DNA from: Prinsepia uniflora
Taxonomy: Eukaryota > Streptophyta > Magnoliopsida > Rosales > Rosaceae
Assembly: GCA_032719365.1 (NCBI GenBank)
Contig: CM064874.1
Coordinates: forward strand, 26,979,716 to 27,043,715
Length of the DNA: 64,000 nt
Reading direction: 5' to 3'
A program made the translations under genes and the position numbers. The notes under the pieces are model-generated. The model did no database searches. It was not told the origin of the DNA and saw only the letters and a program-made list of their open reading frames with translations. Below are positions 45,221 through 55,461 of this stretch, piece by piece. How positions within the stretch are numbered: position 1 is the first letter of the stretch; each line of letters opens with the position of its first letter.

Positions 45221-47574
45221 CTTATATAGGTTGATAGTGACCTTCGGGTATCATTTGGACAGGCCCGGACGTGCCGGAGACTTTGGATTGGTTTTGGATT
45301 GGCTTACGACGCGAGTTTTGAGCACGCAGCATGGACAGTCTGTGAGTGGACATTGTTTTATAAATATGATGCATGCATAAATGTTTTAGATGTTTTATGA
45401 TCATGTTTTGAAATGGAATGATTGCATGATGATTTGAGCTTGATTGTTGATCATTTTCATGGAAAATGTTGTTGTGCACATATTTCGAGATTTATGCTTT
45501 ATGCTGTATTTTGGGCTTAGGCCGAGTTTTCTACGTGCTTTGAGATTTCACTAAAGGTGATTTGAATGAAATGATTTTGGGATTTGTGAAATGGTATTTT
45601 GGGCTTGTAACCCTGTTTTGGATTTATGATATGATATTTCGGCTTGAGACCCTATTGGAAAGATATTTAACTCCGAGTATGAGTTTGTGTGCATTTGTAA
45701 CCCATGCTTTGGGATGAGACCCTATGAGATTTGTTTTTGGGTTGAAACCCTATGAGATTTGGTTTTGGGTTGAGACCCTACGAGATTTGATTTTAGGCTG
45801 AGACCCTACGTGAAACACTTGTTTTGATTTGATAACTGTTTTCACCGAGGCCATCCTCTTGATATTGATGTGACTCTGGTAGGAATGTGTTTCCCCGAAG
45901 AAGGACTCCGGTTGTGAATATGTTTCCTGAAACGGTCCCTATGGTATATTGCTCGCCTCCGGGATGCACTGTGTCCCCCCTCTTAGAGAGGTCACGATGC
46001 ACTGCCTATTATCGGGTAGCCGTGGAAGGCTCGACTCAGTGTGCTTATGATATATGACATCGTTCATTGATATGTTCACAACGATTTGAACGTTGGCCAT
46101 TAATATGTTCTCGACGACGTGCTCGGACCTGAGTAGTCCTGGAGCTTATTTGCACATGTTGCATGGATGACCTGATGATGATATATTGATATGAGATGTG
46201 ACAGATGTGGGATTCGAGGACTGGTCATGTTTTCGAGTATTTCTTTTTGTCTAAATGTTTTCACTTATTATTTATTTGAAAAGCAAAATGATTTGATTTA
46301 AAGAAAGTATTTGAGATTACGTGTTTTCTGATGCATGCATGCTTTTACTTGAAGGGTATAAATGTATTTTCCGGAAATGTATTTGAAAATATTTATTTTT
46401 GTTCACTCACAGTTTTAATGGTTTTTTATACCCTTCAGGTTGATCGCGGATGCAGGTTATAGTAGAGACTGAGACATCATATGAAGCTGCGTACTCTAGA
46501 AACCCTGTTTAGGTCACGATATTATCCCTGGTCTGATATGTGGTGTCAGACGGTAGCAGGATTTCTCGCGTAAATCTTGAGGGATTTGGGACGAGTCATG
46601 TCAACCTATCCCAATGTGGTATCTTTTTTACTAAACTCTCTCAAGCATCTGTATTATTGCACATTTGCATTTTCAGGCTAATTTCCATTCATGTGGAGAA
46701 TCCTTAGGAAATATAACAGTTAATTCCTAATAATGTGAATGAAAATTAGAAAGACATTTTTATTGGACCATTATACCTTCCCTAAGAATTGATTTATGAT
46801 TTTCTAGATAAATATTAATTTGTAAAAAAAATTAATATTTAAATTAGAAAATTTCAGAATATATAATTATATATATGTATATATATATATTTATATTATA
46901 TGAGTAAGGTTTCATTTGGTTTGGCGAACTTTGGAGAAGAAGGTCCATTAAAAGGACTTGATTGTGATGCCAGGTTTTAAAAGAAAATGGTGCGTGCATG
47001 CATATCATTTAATCCAAGACGGGCACGTCGCTTGGTCGATGGGCATTGCACATGGCGCTGGCACTGTTTCAAGGCAATGAATTGAAGGTTGTGTGTGGGG
47101 TTACATACAATGTCTTGTTTTAAGAGTTGTGTATTTTAGTTAGATATATGTATGATGTATCTTATAACAAAAAATATTAACACATCTATACATAGAGATA
47201 TACAAAATTCATTTTATTCATTTAAAAAATTATTCAATCATTCAATATAGTTATGGAGATTGAATATTATTTCTAGAAAGCATATAATTTTAGAATATTT
47301 TAAGAAAGAATTTTAAACAGTTTGTGTTTATTAATCTTGTGGATTGAAGTGTTGCTTCTGCAAGAAATCGATCGTTGTATCTTGGGAAATGTTGTCAAGG
47401 AAAAATCCTTGAGTACCGATGAGGAGACAATTTCGTTTTAAACCAAGTTATAGACTCGATCACATGTAAAATTTCTTTTACTTTGATTTACTTTTGTATT
47501 TCATTTTGAATATAAAGTCTGATTTTATTTTTATATTTATGTGAATATAGTAAGTATCAATATTTTTACCAACA

Positions 47575-48640
47575 ACATTAATGCAATGATCGGAATGCAA
47601 ACTTCACAAGATTACTCCACTTTTCATATCTCTCCTGTAGCTTCAAATCCAATATTGGCATCTATGTCTCATGGTACACCAAGGAACTATAAGAATACGT
47701 AATCATATCAATTACTTATAGATGTTAGATCGAGTGCATACTTGACCAATGTTACTTAGTTCGCAGGTTGGTCTGATACGAAAGATGAGATCGAGTACCG
47801 GGTATGATGGGTTAGATGGATCCCCAAACATTAGGGAATACATAACCGGTACGAATTTTTGGGTCGCAATTCGTTTGTTTATTTTTTTCCGTTTGTATTT
47901 TAGAACGTTCAAAATTTATTTAATATAAATTTATTAGTTATTTTTTTTTCGCAATATTGTAAGGCCTGATGATGCACCTGGTAGAAGTGTAATCTTCTTG
48001 AAGAATGAGAGTACATCGTCAGTTGTACGTTCAATATCTGTGGTGCTCACCAAAGGACGTGCCTCCTCTAATCTAAAGCTCAAGTTGTACGATGTAGAAT
48101 TGCTCAAGAAATCTTCCAACCAAATAAGATAGTCTTGGTGAACTATGATGATGAGAATGGTACCCTTCCCTTCATGTTTTATTGTCATCGATCGGCACAA
48201 GCTAGATCGGAGTTGTTCCCATTGTTCCTCTATCCCGTTACTACTGTTATCCCAAACCCTCCATGAACTTGTGCACATGCAATGCTCTGACGCTCTTTGT
48301 TTTAATTAGCAGTTGTACAACATAAGATCCGTATGCCTTAGGAACGCTCGAGGTGCAAATGGTCAGCCGAAAATTGGGAATAGTAGTGTGAATCTGGCAG
48401 CTACTCCCAATTTCATGTCTTCTTCTTCTTCTTCTTTTGTTTTGTCCGTATATAGAGACAATCTCACAAACGCTACTTGGAAGAGCTAGCATTAAACAGG
48501 TCCCTCTTTCCACAATTTCCTTGTCCACAATTCCTATGTTTCCATGCATCAAACGCATCGATCGATATTCATATACAAAAAATAAAGTATTGACCGTAAG
48601 ATAAATAAATAAATAGAAATTGTTTACTAACATACATATA
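47575..48640 (-). other. Unrecognised region with two adjoining minus-strand frames
   Basis: Frames at 47934-48278 and 48247-48633 read on the minus strand and overlap at HVHKFMEGLG / HCMCTSSWRVWDNS, as if one protein were split by a frameshift. Visible features are an Arg-run (KRRRRRRHE), a hydrophobic patch (GTILIIIVHQDYLIWLEDFL) and otherwise mixed composition. I do not recognise a family. It could be a gene fragment or part of an uncharacterised transposon. Sequence at 47575-47930 shows nothing recognisable. Confidence 0.3.
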
Positions 48641-48885
48641 GATATATGACCTAATCCTCGAGAAATTTTATTTTATTATACTTACACTCAAATAGAATTT
48701 ATGAAATCATTGTTCATTAATAGTGATTTGATCACGATTCTGCCCTTTTTTTCTTGTTTTTCTTTGTTATAAACAGTGGATTTATGCCCTTGGTATGCAT
48801 CCGTTGTTTCAAGTTATTGACACCTTGCCTATTTTTTTTGCATTTTATTTGGACATGTTGATTTCCAATTAATTTTTTTTTTTAT

Positions 48886-49005
48886 CATCGAACTCATAGT
48901 TGATTTCCCATCGCCGAATTCGTTTCCATCGAACTCATTGTTGATCTCACATCGCGGAATTCGTCTTTCATCGAACTCATTGTTGATCTCCCATTATCGA
49001 TATTG
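48886..49005. repeat. Three tandem copies of a 41-42 bp unit
   Basis: Units start at 48886, 48927 and 48969 with CATCGAACTCAT(A/T)GTTGAT, the first two followed by a CATCG(C)(C/G)GAATTCG segment. The surrounding 48640-49700 holds no gene I can support. Confidence 0.7.
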
Positions 49006-49707
49006 GTTTTTGATATTCAGAAAACCTAAGCCTTCGATCGTCATCTTCATCAACTGTTGATCTTAATGACGTACGCTCATTGGCTTCGACTGTTGATTGT
49101 GTGAGTTGTTTGTAATGGCTTGCATGTTGGTTTTTTTCTTGGTAAGCTGATGTCTGAGGATCGTTTTTAAGAGCATGCTAAGGTGAACAAATGTTTATCA
49201 CGTTTTTTTTTTATGTTAGCTAGGTTTCAGTTAATGGTTTTTATTTGAAGTTTCATTAACTTGATTGATAAGACAAAGCGCACACTTTCAAGAAATAACA
49301 CCTGCACTTCTTGAGAAAATATGGCAAAGAAAGATCGTCTAGCTCTGATTTGGTGCCAAAAAAAATGTCAACTTAAATGATCTCCTCATTTATGGTAGCT
49401 ATGAAGATACAATTGCAGCTTCACCCTCACAACAAATAGAAGAGAAAAGTTTGCAAATCTTGCCAAAAACTCCACAATCTGTTTCCAAAGAACTGCAATA
49501 TCTTCACTTACCACTTCTCCTGAGACAACTGCAATATCACACAAAAGGACAAGACAACTGGGGAAAAAACCTCGTTGTCCATCTCCAACAAGCAAAAACC
49601 TAAGAAAGTAAGTCCATCGATAATCTTCTTAGCTGTGTAATATACAAATTGATTTCGTATTTTGTTACATAAAATCTTATCCATTAGTGTAACTATCAAA
49701 ACTCAAA

Positions 49708-49947
49708 TATGTTTTGAGTGAAGAAAGCTGAGTAGAAGATGATGAAGATTGAGAAAGAGCAACAGGAAAATATGTTTTAAGTGAAGAAAGCTGAGTAGAA
49801 GATGATGAAGATTGAGAGGAAAATATGTTTTAAGTGAAGAAAGCTGAGTAGAAGATGATGAAGATTGAGAAAGAGCAACAGGAAAATATGTTTTAAGTGA
49901 AGAAAGCTGAGCAGAAGATAATGAAGATTGAGAAAGAGCAACATGAA
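49708..49947. repeat. Four tandem copies of a 63-bp unit, one with a 10-bp deletion
   Basis: Units begin TATGTTTT(A/G)AGTGAAG at 49708, 49771, 49824 and 49887. The third step is 53 bp because it lacks AAAGAGCAAC. The plus strand is purine-rich (AGAAGATGATGAAGATTGAG). Copies are nearly identical, pointing to recent expansion. Confidence 0.85.
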
Positions 49948-50833
49948 ATTGAAATCCGACAGGGAAATGTGCTTTTTAGGAAATATGATTTTGTTTACCT
50001 AATGCCCCTAATGCTGAAATTAGACGATTTTTAACATAAATTTTGCTCTGTATGGTATTAAGCAACGAAATGAATCTTCTAATTCAACCAAATAGTCACG
50101 TGGCAATGCGGAGGCTTTTCCACTAGTCTTATACTAAAGACCAATGGGAAACTACTGTTCATGCATAGTGTTTTGACTATTATGCCCCTACGAAATATCC
50201 TTCTTCCTTCTCGCTTCCATGGTTTCTAATTCCTCCTGTCGCAACAAAGCTCGCCTCCGCCTCTGCCTCTGCCTCAACCAATCCACGATTTCGTCCTCCT
50301 TAATTCATCGTCTCATATGTTGTCGCTTCTCTTACTTGCCACACTTCATCCTTGCTTTCTTTCTCTTTCCTTGACACGTCTTCGCCACCTTCAATTTTTA
50401 TCATAAAACCTAACGCCTCTCAGTCGTCATTCATTCTTCACCTCTATTCCCGATGGACGGCGGTGCAATTGCAACCAATTGTGAGGCCCTGTTCGTCGCT
50501 ACGACGTCATCTAATTGCGAAGTACCGTGCGTCGCCGCGCCTTCTTCAAATCGTGAGGCAACGACATAAGGCAGCAGCACAATGCCCGCTATTTCATCCA
50601 ATCGCCAAGCAGCACAATGCGTCGCCGTTGTTTATCCAATAGGGGACTAGGACATTGCGTCGTTGCCGCTCAATTTCTTTACACGTCTTATGTTGTCCCA
50701 ATACGGCATTCATTCTTAAACCCAAATAATAACTAGTCAGCTCTTCTTCAATCCTAACCCGAAAATCTAAAGTTTCACCGATTCCAACTCTCTCCACAAA
50801 ATCCCACCCCTTCTTCGGTCCTACTTAACACTG
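49948..50833. other. Unassigned spacer
   Basis: CT-rich stretch around 50200-50360, then a segment at 50450-50640 with short echoes of GTGAGGC(A/C) and CAGCACAATGC. A 96-codon frame at 50352-50642 has no recognisable domain. No gene is called. Confidence 0.35.
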
Positions 50834-51474
50834 TGTTGATACATAAAATGAATCAACTAGTCCGTGAAAGACAGTACACACACAAAGAACACGAGATGTA
50901 CGTGGTTCACCCAAATTGGGCTACGTCCACGGTGTTGTTTATTCTCATTAATGATATAAATATTTGTACATGATACAAGAGACCTTGAGTCTTAGAGGAA
51001 GAGTAAGAATGTAGAGAGAAGGGAAAGCCCAATTCTAGAGAGAGAGTAAAATCCTCTAAATGACAGAGGGAGCTTCCTCATTATAGGAAATATCTAGGTT
51101 TATGTGATGGGCCTAGTAATGGGCTTTAGGCATCGACCTTCTTGATGGGCATGGTTCAGGTGGCTCTACATGTCGCGATGGGCCCTAATGGTGGGTCAAG
51201 CTTGGTCCGAGTGATCTTCCGAGTCTAGCCTAGTCGATCGATATGGTATAAACAGAAGTCTCATAAGTCGTTGACTGAGGTGGATTTCCTCGGTTGAGGA
51301 CTTGTAAGTTAGGCTAATACGTGTCGACCGATTAGAGGGATATCACCCCCTAGTCCCCCAAGTCCTAGAGTGAGGAAGTGTACGGAGTCCGAAAACTTGC
51401 ATTAGTCCCCAGAATGGGGATGAGTTTCAATTTTCCTACTTGTTCATCTAATCGATAGCTTTTGACAGTGTTTT

Positions 51475-52100
51475 GCTGATCGGAGCATGCTTCCCGAAGG
51501 AAGTAAACTCGTGTATCCGAACGGTAGGTATGGATAGCAGTTGCTGATTGGAGGATGCTTCCCGGAGGAATTCAAGTAATGTGTCTGTTTGGTAGCTACA
51601 AATAGCGTTTACCGATCGAAGCATGCTTCTTGGAGGAAGTAGACTCATGCATTCGGTCGGTAGCCACGGATATCGTTTTCGATCAGAGCATGCTTCCTGG
51701 ATGAAGTCGAGTAACGCGTCCAACTGGTAGCTACAGATAGTATTTTCCGATCGAATCATTCTTCTTGGAGGAAGTAGACTCATGAATTCGGTCGATAGCC
51801 GCAGATAGCGTTTGCCGATCGGAGCATGCTTCTTGGAGGAAGTCGAGTAACGTGTCTGATTGGTAGCTATGGATAGCATTTGCCGATCGGAGCATGCTTC
51901 CTGGAGGAAGTAGACTCGTGCATTCGGTCGGTAGCCACATATAGCGTTTGCCGATCGAAGCATGCTTCCTAGACGAAGTCGAGTAACGCGTCTAATTGGT
52001 AGCTACGAATAGCATTTGCCGATCGAAGCATGCTTCCTGGAGGAAGTCGAGTAACACGTCCGATTGGTAGCTACATATAGCATTTTCCGATTGGAGCATG
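51475..52100. repeat. 68-bp tandem array (about 10 units) in LARD-C
   Basis: Units marked by CCGATCG(G/A)AGCATGCTTCC start near 51475, 51543, 51612, 51679, 51747, 51815, 51883, 51951, 52019 and 52087. The 68-bp period is not a multiple of three, so this is not a protein repeat. Alternate units differ (GTAGACTC against GTCGAGTAA), suggesting a 136-bp higher-order unit. Confidence 0.92.
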
Positions 52101-52140
52101 TGAAAGATTTGCATGAGCATATGAAATGTTTCTGCATGAG

Positions 52141-52320
52141 ATGTATATGTACCGAAAGGCGATGTTGTATGCATGATGCTCATGTGCCATGGGCAATGAT
52201 GTGAGCATGATGATGTATATGTGCCGAAAGGCGATGTTGTATGCATAATGTTCATGTGCCATGGGCAATAATGTGAGCATAATGATGCATATGTGCCGAA
52301 AGGCGATGTTGTATACATAT
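52141..52320. repeat. 72-bp tandem array (2.5 units) in LARD-C
   Basis: Units start at 52141, 52213 and 52285 with ATG(T/C)ATATGT(A/G)CCGAAAGG. The period is exactly 72 bp with few differences. Confidence 0.92.
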
Positions 52321-52499
52321 AAAAAGTTTGTTGAGAAGTTGATACTCACGTGTTTGGATGCTTGTGGATGACCAAGTGTCCGCTAATGGGATGAGGGGTA
52401 GACCTCGTGTCAAGTGGTAGGCTGACCAAGGCGAGGTTGCTTCCAGCCAAAGTGAGGGTTGATCGACCAAGGATCCGTTGAAGGGATGAGAGAAAAACC

Positions 52500-53775
52500 G
52501 CATCAAGGTGGTAGGCCGACTAAAAGGGTGTCTAGTCAAGCAAAGAAGTGTTTGGCCGAGTAAAAGGGTATCTAGCCGATGTCTGGCCGAGGAAGAGGTT
52601 GTCTGGCCGACCAAAGGGTATTAGGCCTACCAAAAGGGTGTCTGACCGACCAAAAAGGGTGCTAGGCCGATCAAGAAGGTGTCTAGCCGAATAAGGAAGT
52701 GTCTAGCTGAACAAGGAAGTGTCTGGCCGATGAAGCAGGTGTCTGGCCGATGTCCGGACAATGTTTGGCCGAGATATCCTTAGGCCGACCGAGGGCCACA
52801 TAAGCCAAGGTGAATATATATCACCATGGTCGGTCAGTTTGCACGGACCCTCGCATGATGAGGTGGCCAATCGACCTAAGAGATGTATGTCCGATGAAGA
52901 GAGTGTTTGGCCGATGAAAAGGGTGTCTGACCGATGTCTCGCCGAGCAAGGAAGTGTCTGGCCGACCAAAAAGGGTGCTAGACTGACCAAAAGGGTGTCT
53001 GGCCGACCAAAAAGGGTGCTAGACCGACCAAAAGGGTGTCTGGCCAACCAAAAAGGGTACTAGATCGACCAAAAGGGTGTCTGGCCAACCAAAAAGGGTG
53101 CTAGGCCGACCAAGAGGGTGTCCGACCAACCAAAAAGGGTGCTAGGCCTATCAAGAGGGTGTCTGGCCGAAAAGGATAGGGTCAAGAAGACCAAAAAGGG
53201 GTTAGGAAGACCAGAAAAGGCATTAGGCTGACCAAAAGTAGGGTCAGGAAGACTATAAAGGGGTCAGGAAGACCAGAAAGAGTGTCAAGCCGACCAGAAT
53301 AGGGTCAAGAATACAAGAAAGGGGTCAGGAAGACCATAAAATGTGTCAGGCCGACAAAAAATAGGGTCAGGATGGCCATAAAGAGGTCATGAAGACCAGA
53401 AAAAGTGTTAGGCTGACCAAAAATAGGGTCAAGAAGACCATAAAGGGGTCAGGAATACCAAAAAGGGGTTAGGAAGACAAAAAATAGGGTCAGGATGACC
53501 AGAATAGGGTCAGGAAAACCAGAAAAGGTGTCAGGACGACCAAAAACATGGTCAGAAAGACCATAAAGGGGTCAGGAAGACCAGAAAGAGTGTAGGCCGA
53601 CCAAAATAGGGTCAGGAAGACCATAAAGGGGTCAAAAAGACCATAAAAGGTGTTAAGTCGGCCAAAAACAAGGTAAAAAAGACCGTAAAGTGGTTAGGAA
53701 GACTAGAAAGAGTGTAGGCGACCAGAATAGGGTCAGGAAGACTAGAAAAGGGTCAGGAAGACCAGGAAAGAGTGC
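52500..53775. repeat. 20-21 bp tandem arrays in LARD-C
   Basis: First part (to about 53180): alternating GACCAAAAAGGGTGCTAGGCC and GACCAAAAGGGTGTCTGGCC types. Second part (to about 53775): AGGAAGACCATAAAGGGGTC with variants, often in sets of three making a unit of about 62 bp. The two parts share the core GACCANAAAGGG and look like stages of one expanding satellite. Confidence 0.9.
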
Positions 53776-54299
53776 ATCGGATGCTCGGTGCCCTTGAGCG
53801 ATGTGGGTTCCAGCGGGAGAAAGAAGAAAGGGAGACCGACATAGATTTTAGTCGTCTTCCCACAGACGGCGCCATCAGCTGATTCATAAAATGGACCAAC
53901 TAGTCCGTGAAGACCGCACACACACAAGGAACACGAGATGTATGTGGTTCACCCAAATCAGGCTACGTCCATAGTGTTACTATATTCTCATTAATGATGT
54001 AAGTGTTTGTACATGATACAAGAGACCTTGAGCCTTAGAGGAAGAGTAAGAATGTAGAGAGAATGGAGAGCCCAATTCTAGAGATAGAGAGTAGAATCTT
54101 CTTAATGAGGGAGGAGGCTCCCTCTTTATAGGATATATCTAGGTTTAGGTGATGGGCCTAGTAATGGGCTTTAGGCATGAGCCTTCTTGATGGGCCTGGT
54201 TCAGGTGGCTTTGCATGTCGCAATACGCCCTGATGGTGGGCTGAGTTTGGTCCAAGTGATATTCCAAGTCTAGCTTGCTTGGTCGATATGGTATCAACA

Positions 54300-55461
54300 C
54301 ACTGTCTGTCAAGTTTTGTTCTCCTCAATTTTTGGAATCTAATTTTTAGTTTACAATCTGATTATATTGTTGTTAAGATTGATTTTCGATTTTGTTTTCT
54401 TCGCAGAATCTCTGAACACTGTTTCAATTAATCCTGCATAATTACATGGTCATCTGAGGTTTAGTTGACATGAAGTCAGCTTCTGGATAGAAGAGGAAAG
54501 AAGCACCGATGATAGTTATGTCATCAATCGATGAGAAGAGGGGGATCGTGGACATTGATCTGAAAGCTACATAGAGAATGGCTCTATTGGTTGAGCTAAA
54601 GAAACACTACACTAAATTTAGCTTTAGACAACACCTTATAGTCTATACTAGTTTAGAAATCAGTTTTATAATTGTTGTTGTCTAATATATAATATAGGCT
54701 TATTAGATTAAGTGCACCCTGAACTCGCATAGTTGTCACGTTTTACACCCTGAACTAGTTATTCGCGCATTTAACACCCTGAAACGACCGAGTTGACCCA
54801 CTCAGCTCTATTTTCGTTAGAGGCATTCCTTTTGACGTCAAAGTGTCTATGTGGCGCTTATATGGATTAAAATACATTAAATTAATAAAGGGTAATTATG
54901 GAAATGATGGAATTTCAACAATTTTCATTTCTCTTTCTCCTCTCCCATCTCTCCTCCTCCCCTACTGTCCTCGCTAATTCCTACTTGGAAGGGTTAAATG
55001 AGAAGATTGAGGAGACCAGGGCCTAGAAACCATGAAAACTAGAGGCCACAACGGGGATTGAGGAGACCAGTGCCACTTCATCTTTGAAGCTTCGTAAAAT
55101 CCAACAATGGCCACACCACTGCTCCTTTTTGTCATCCCTCTTTCAGTCATCTGCGTCCCCTCTGTTGTCCCTTAACAGGATGTCTTCGACGCCACCGACC
55201 TTATCTCGTAGTCTTTCATCACGGGGTCACCTTTTATCCCCATCTTCGCTCCACGCGACCCCGCTTTCACCCAATTGGGTCAACCACCTCTCCCTTTATT
55301 GCAAATGCACTTCTACCTTCTCGATCTTGTCTCGCACTCACTCGTCGTCACCACCTCTTCATTTGATGCTCCAGTATCAGTTAACAATGTCCTTATTACA
55401 GCTGGGATAAAATTCCAATTCCAATTTCAAACCCCAATTTAGATCTTTGTCATAGATCTAA
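54300..55461. other. Unassigned spacer with a threefold CACCCTGAA motif
   Basis: ACACCCTGAA-type phrases repeat at about 54714, 54746 and 54776 with a period near 30 bp, a pattern I associate loosely with plant Mutator-like ends; no partner end was found. A stretch near 54470-54600 reads MSSIDEKRGIVDIDLKAT but meets stops and is not recognised. The frame at 55084-55410 has no known domain. Confidence 0.35.

Larger units (their letters stand above)
40853..46603 (+). mobile_element. Solo LTR-5 (chromovirus-type), interrupted by solo LTR-6
   Basis: Begins TGTAACGACTTG, ends GAGTCATGTCA. ACCTA flanks it at 40848-40852 and 46604-46608. About 2.75 kb once LTR-6 is removed. It has an ACGT-rich cluster at 41800-41980, hairpins such as GGGTTGAAACCC (45739-45750) and GGGTTGAGACCC (45767-45778) in a tandem repeat of about 28 bp, and the stem pair 45340-45351 and 46401-46412 (one G-T pair). 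Confidence 0.93.
30147..47574 (+). mobile_element. Ty1/copia retrotransposon (Tork/Tnt1-like) expanded by nested solo LTRs
   Basis: LTRs at 30147-30991 (845 bp) and 46740-47574 (835 bp) align along most of their length (shared ATTAGAAAGACATTTTT near the start and CCAACA at the end). Gag-pol remnants in copia order lie between: gag, protease, integrase, reverse transcriptase, RNase H. Removing two insertions with perfect duplications (CCAAG and ACCTA) leaves about 5.96 kb, a normal copia size, and rejoins pol across the first break. A clear 5-bp duplication around the whole element was not found, and the primer site is unclear. Internal stops show it is dead. Confidence 0.9.
50834..54299. mobile_element. 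LARD-C: LTR element filled with satellite-like tandem arrays
   Basis: LTRs at 50834-51254 (421 bp) and about 53877-54299 (423 bp) align throughout (for example CAACTAGTCCGTG, GGTTCACCCAAAT, GATGGGCCTAGTAATGGGCT). The element starts TGTTGATAC and ends GTATCAACA, a 9-bp inverted pair, with CACTG on both sides (50829-50833 and 54300-54304). The 2.6-kb interior encodes no gag or pol; nearly all of it is tandem repeats of four kinds. The right LTR start has lost the canonical TG. The orientation is not certain because no clear primer site was found. Confidence 0.9.

Noticed and set aside
52500..53775. Repeat protein encoded by the GACCAAAAGGG arrays
   Set aside because: Unit lengths of 20 and 21 bp alternate, so no frame is kept, and stops are frequent.
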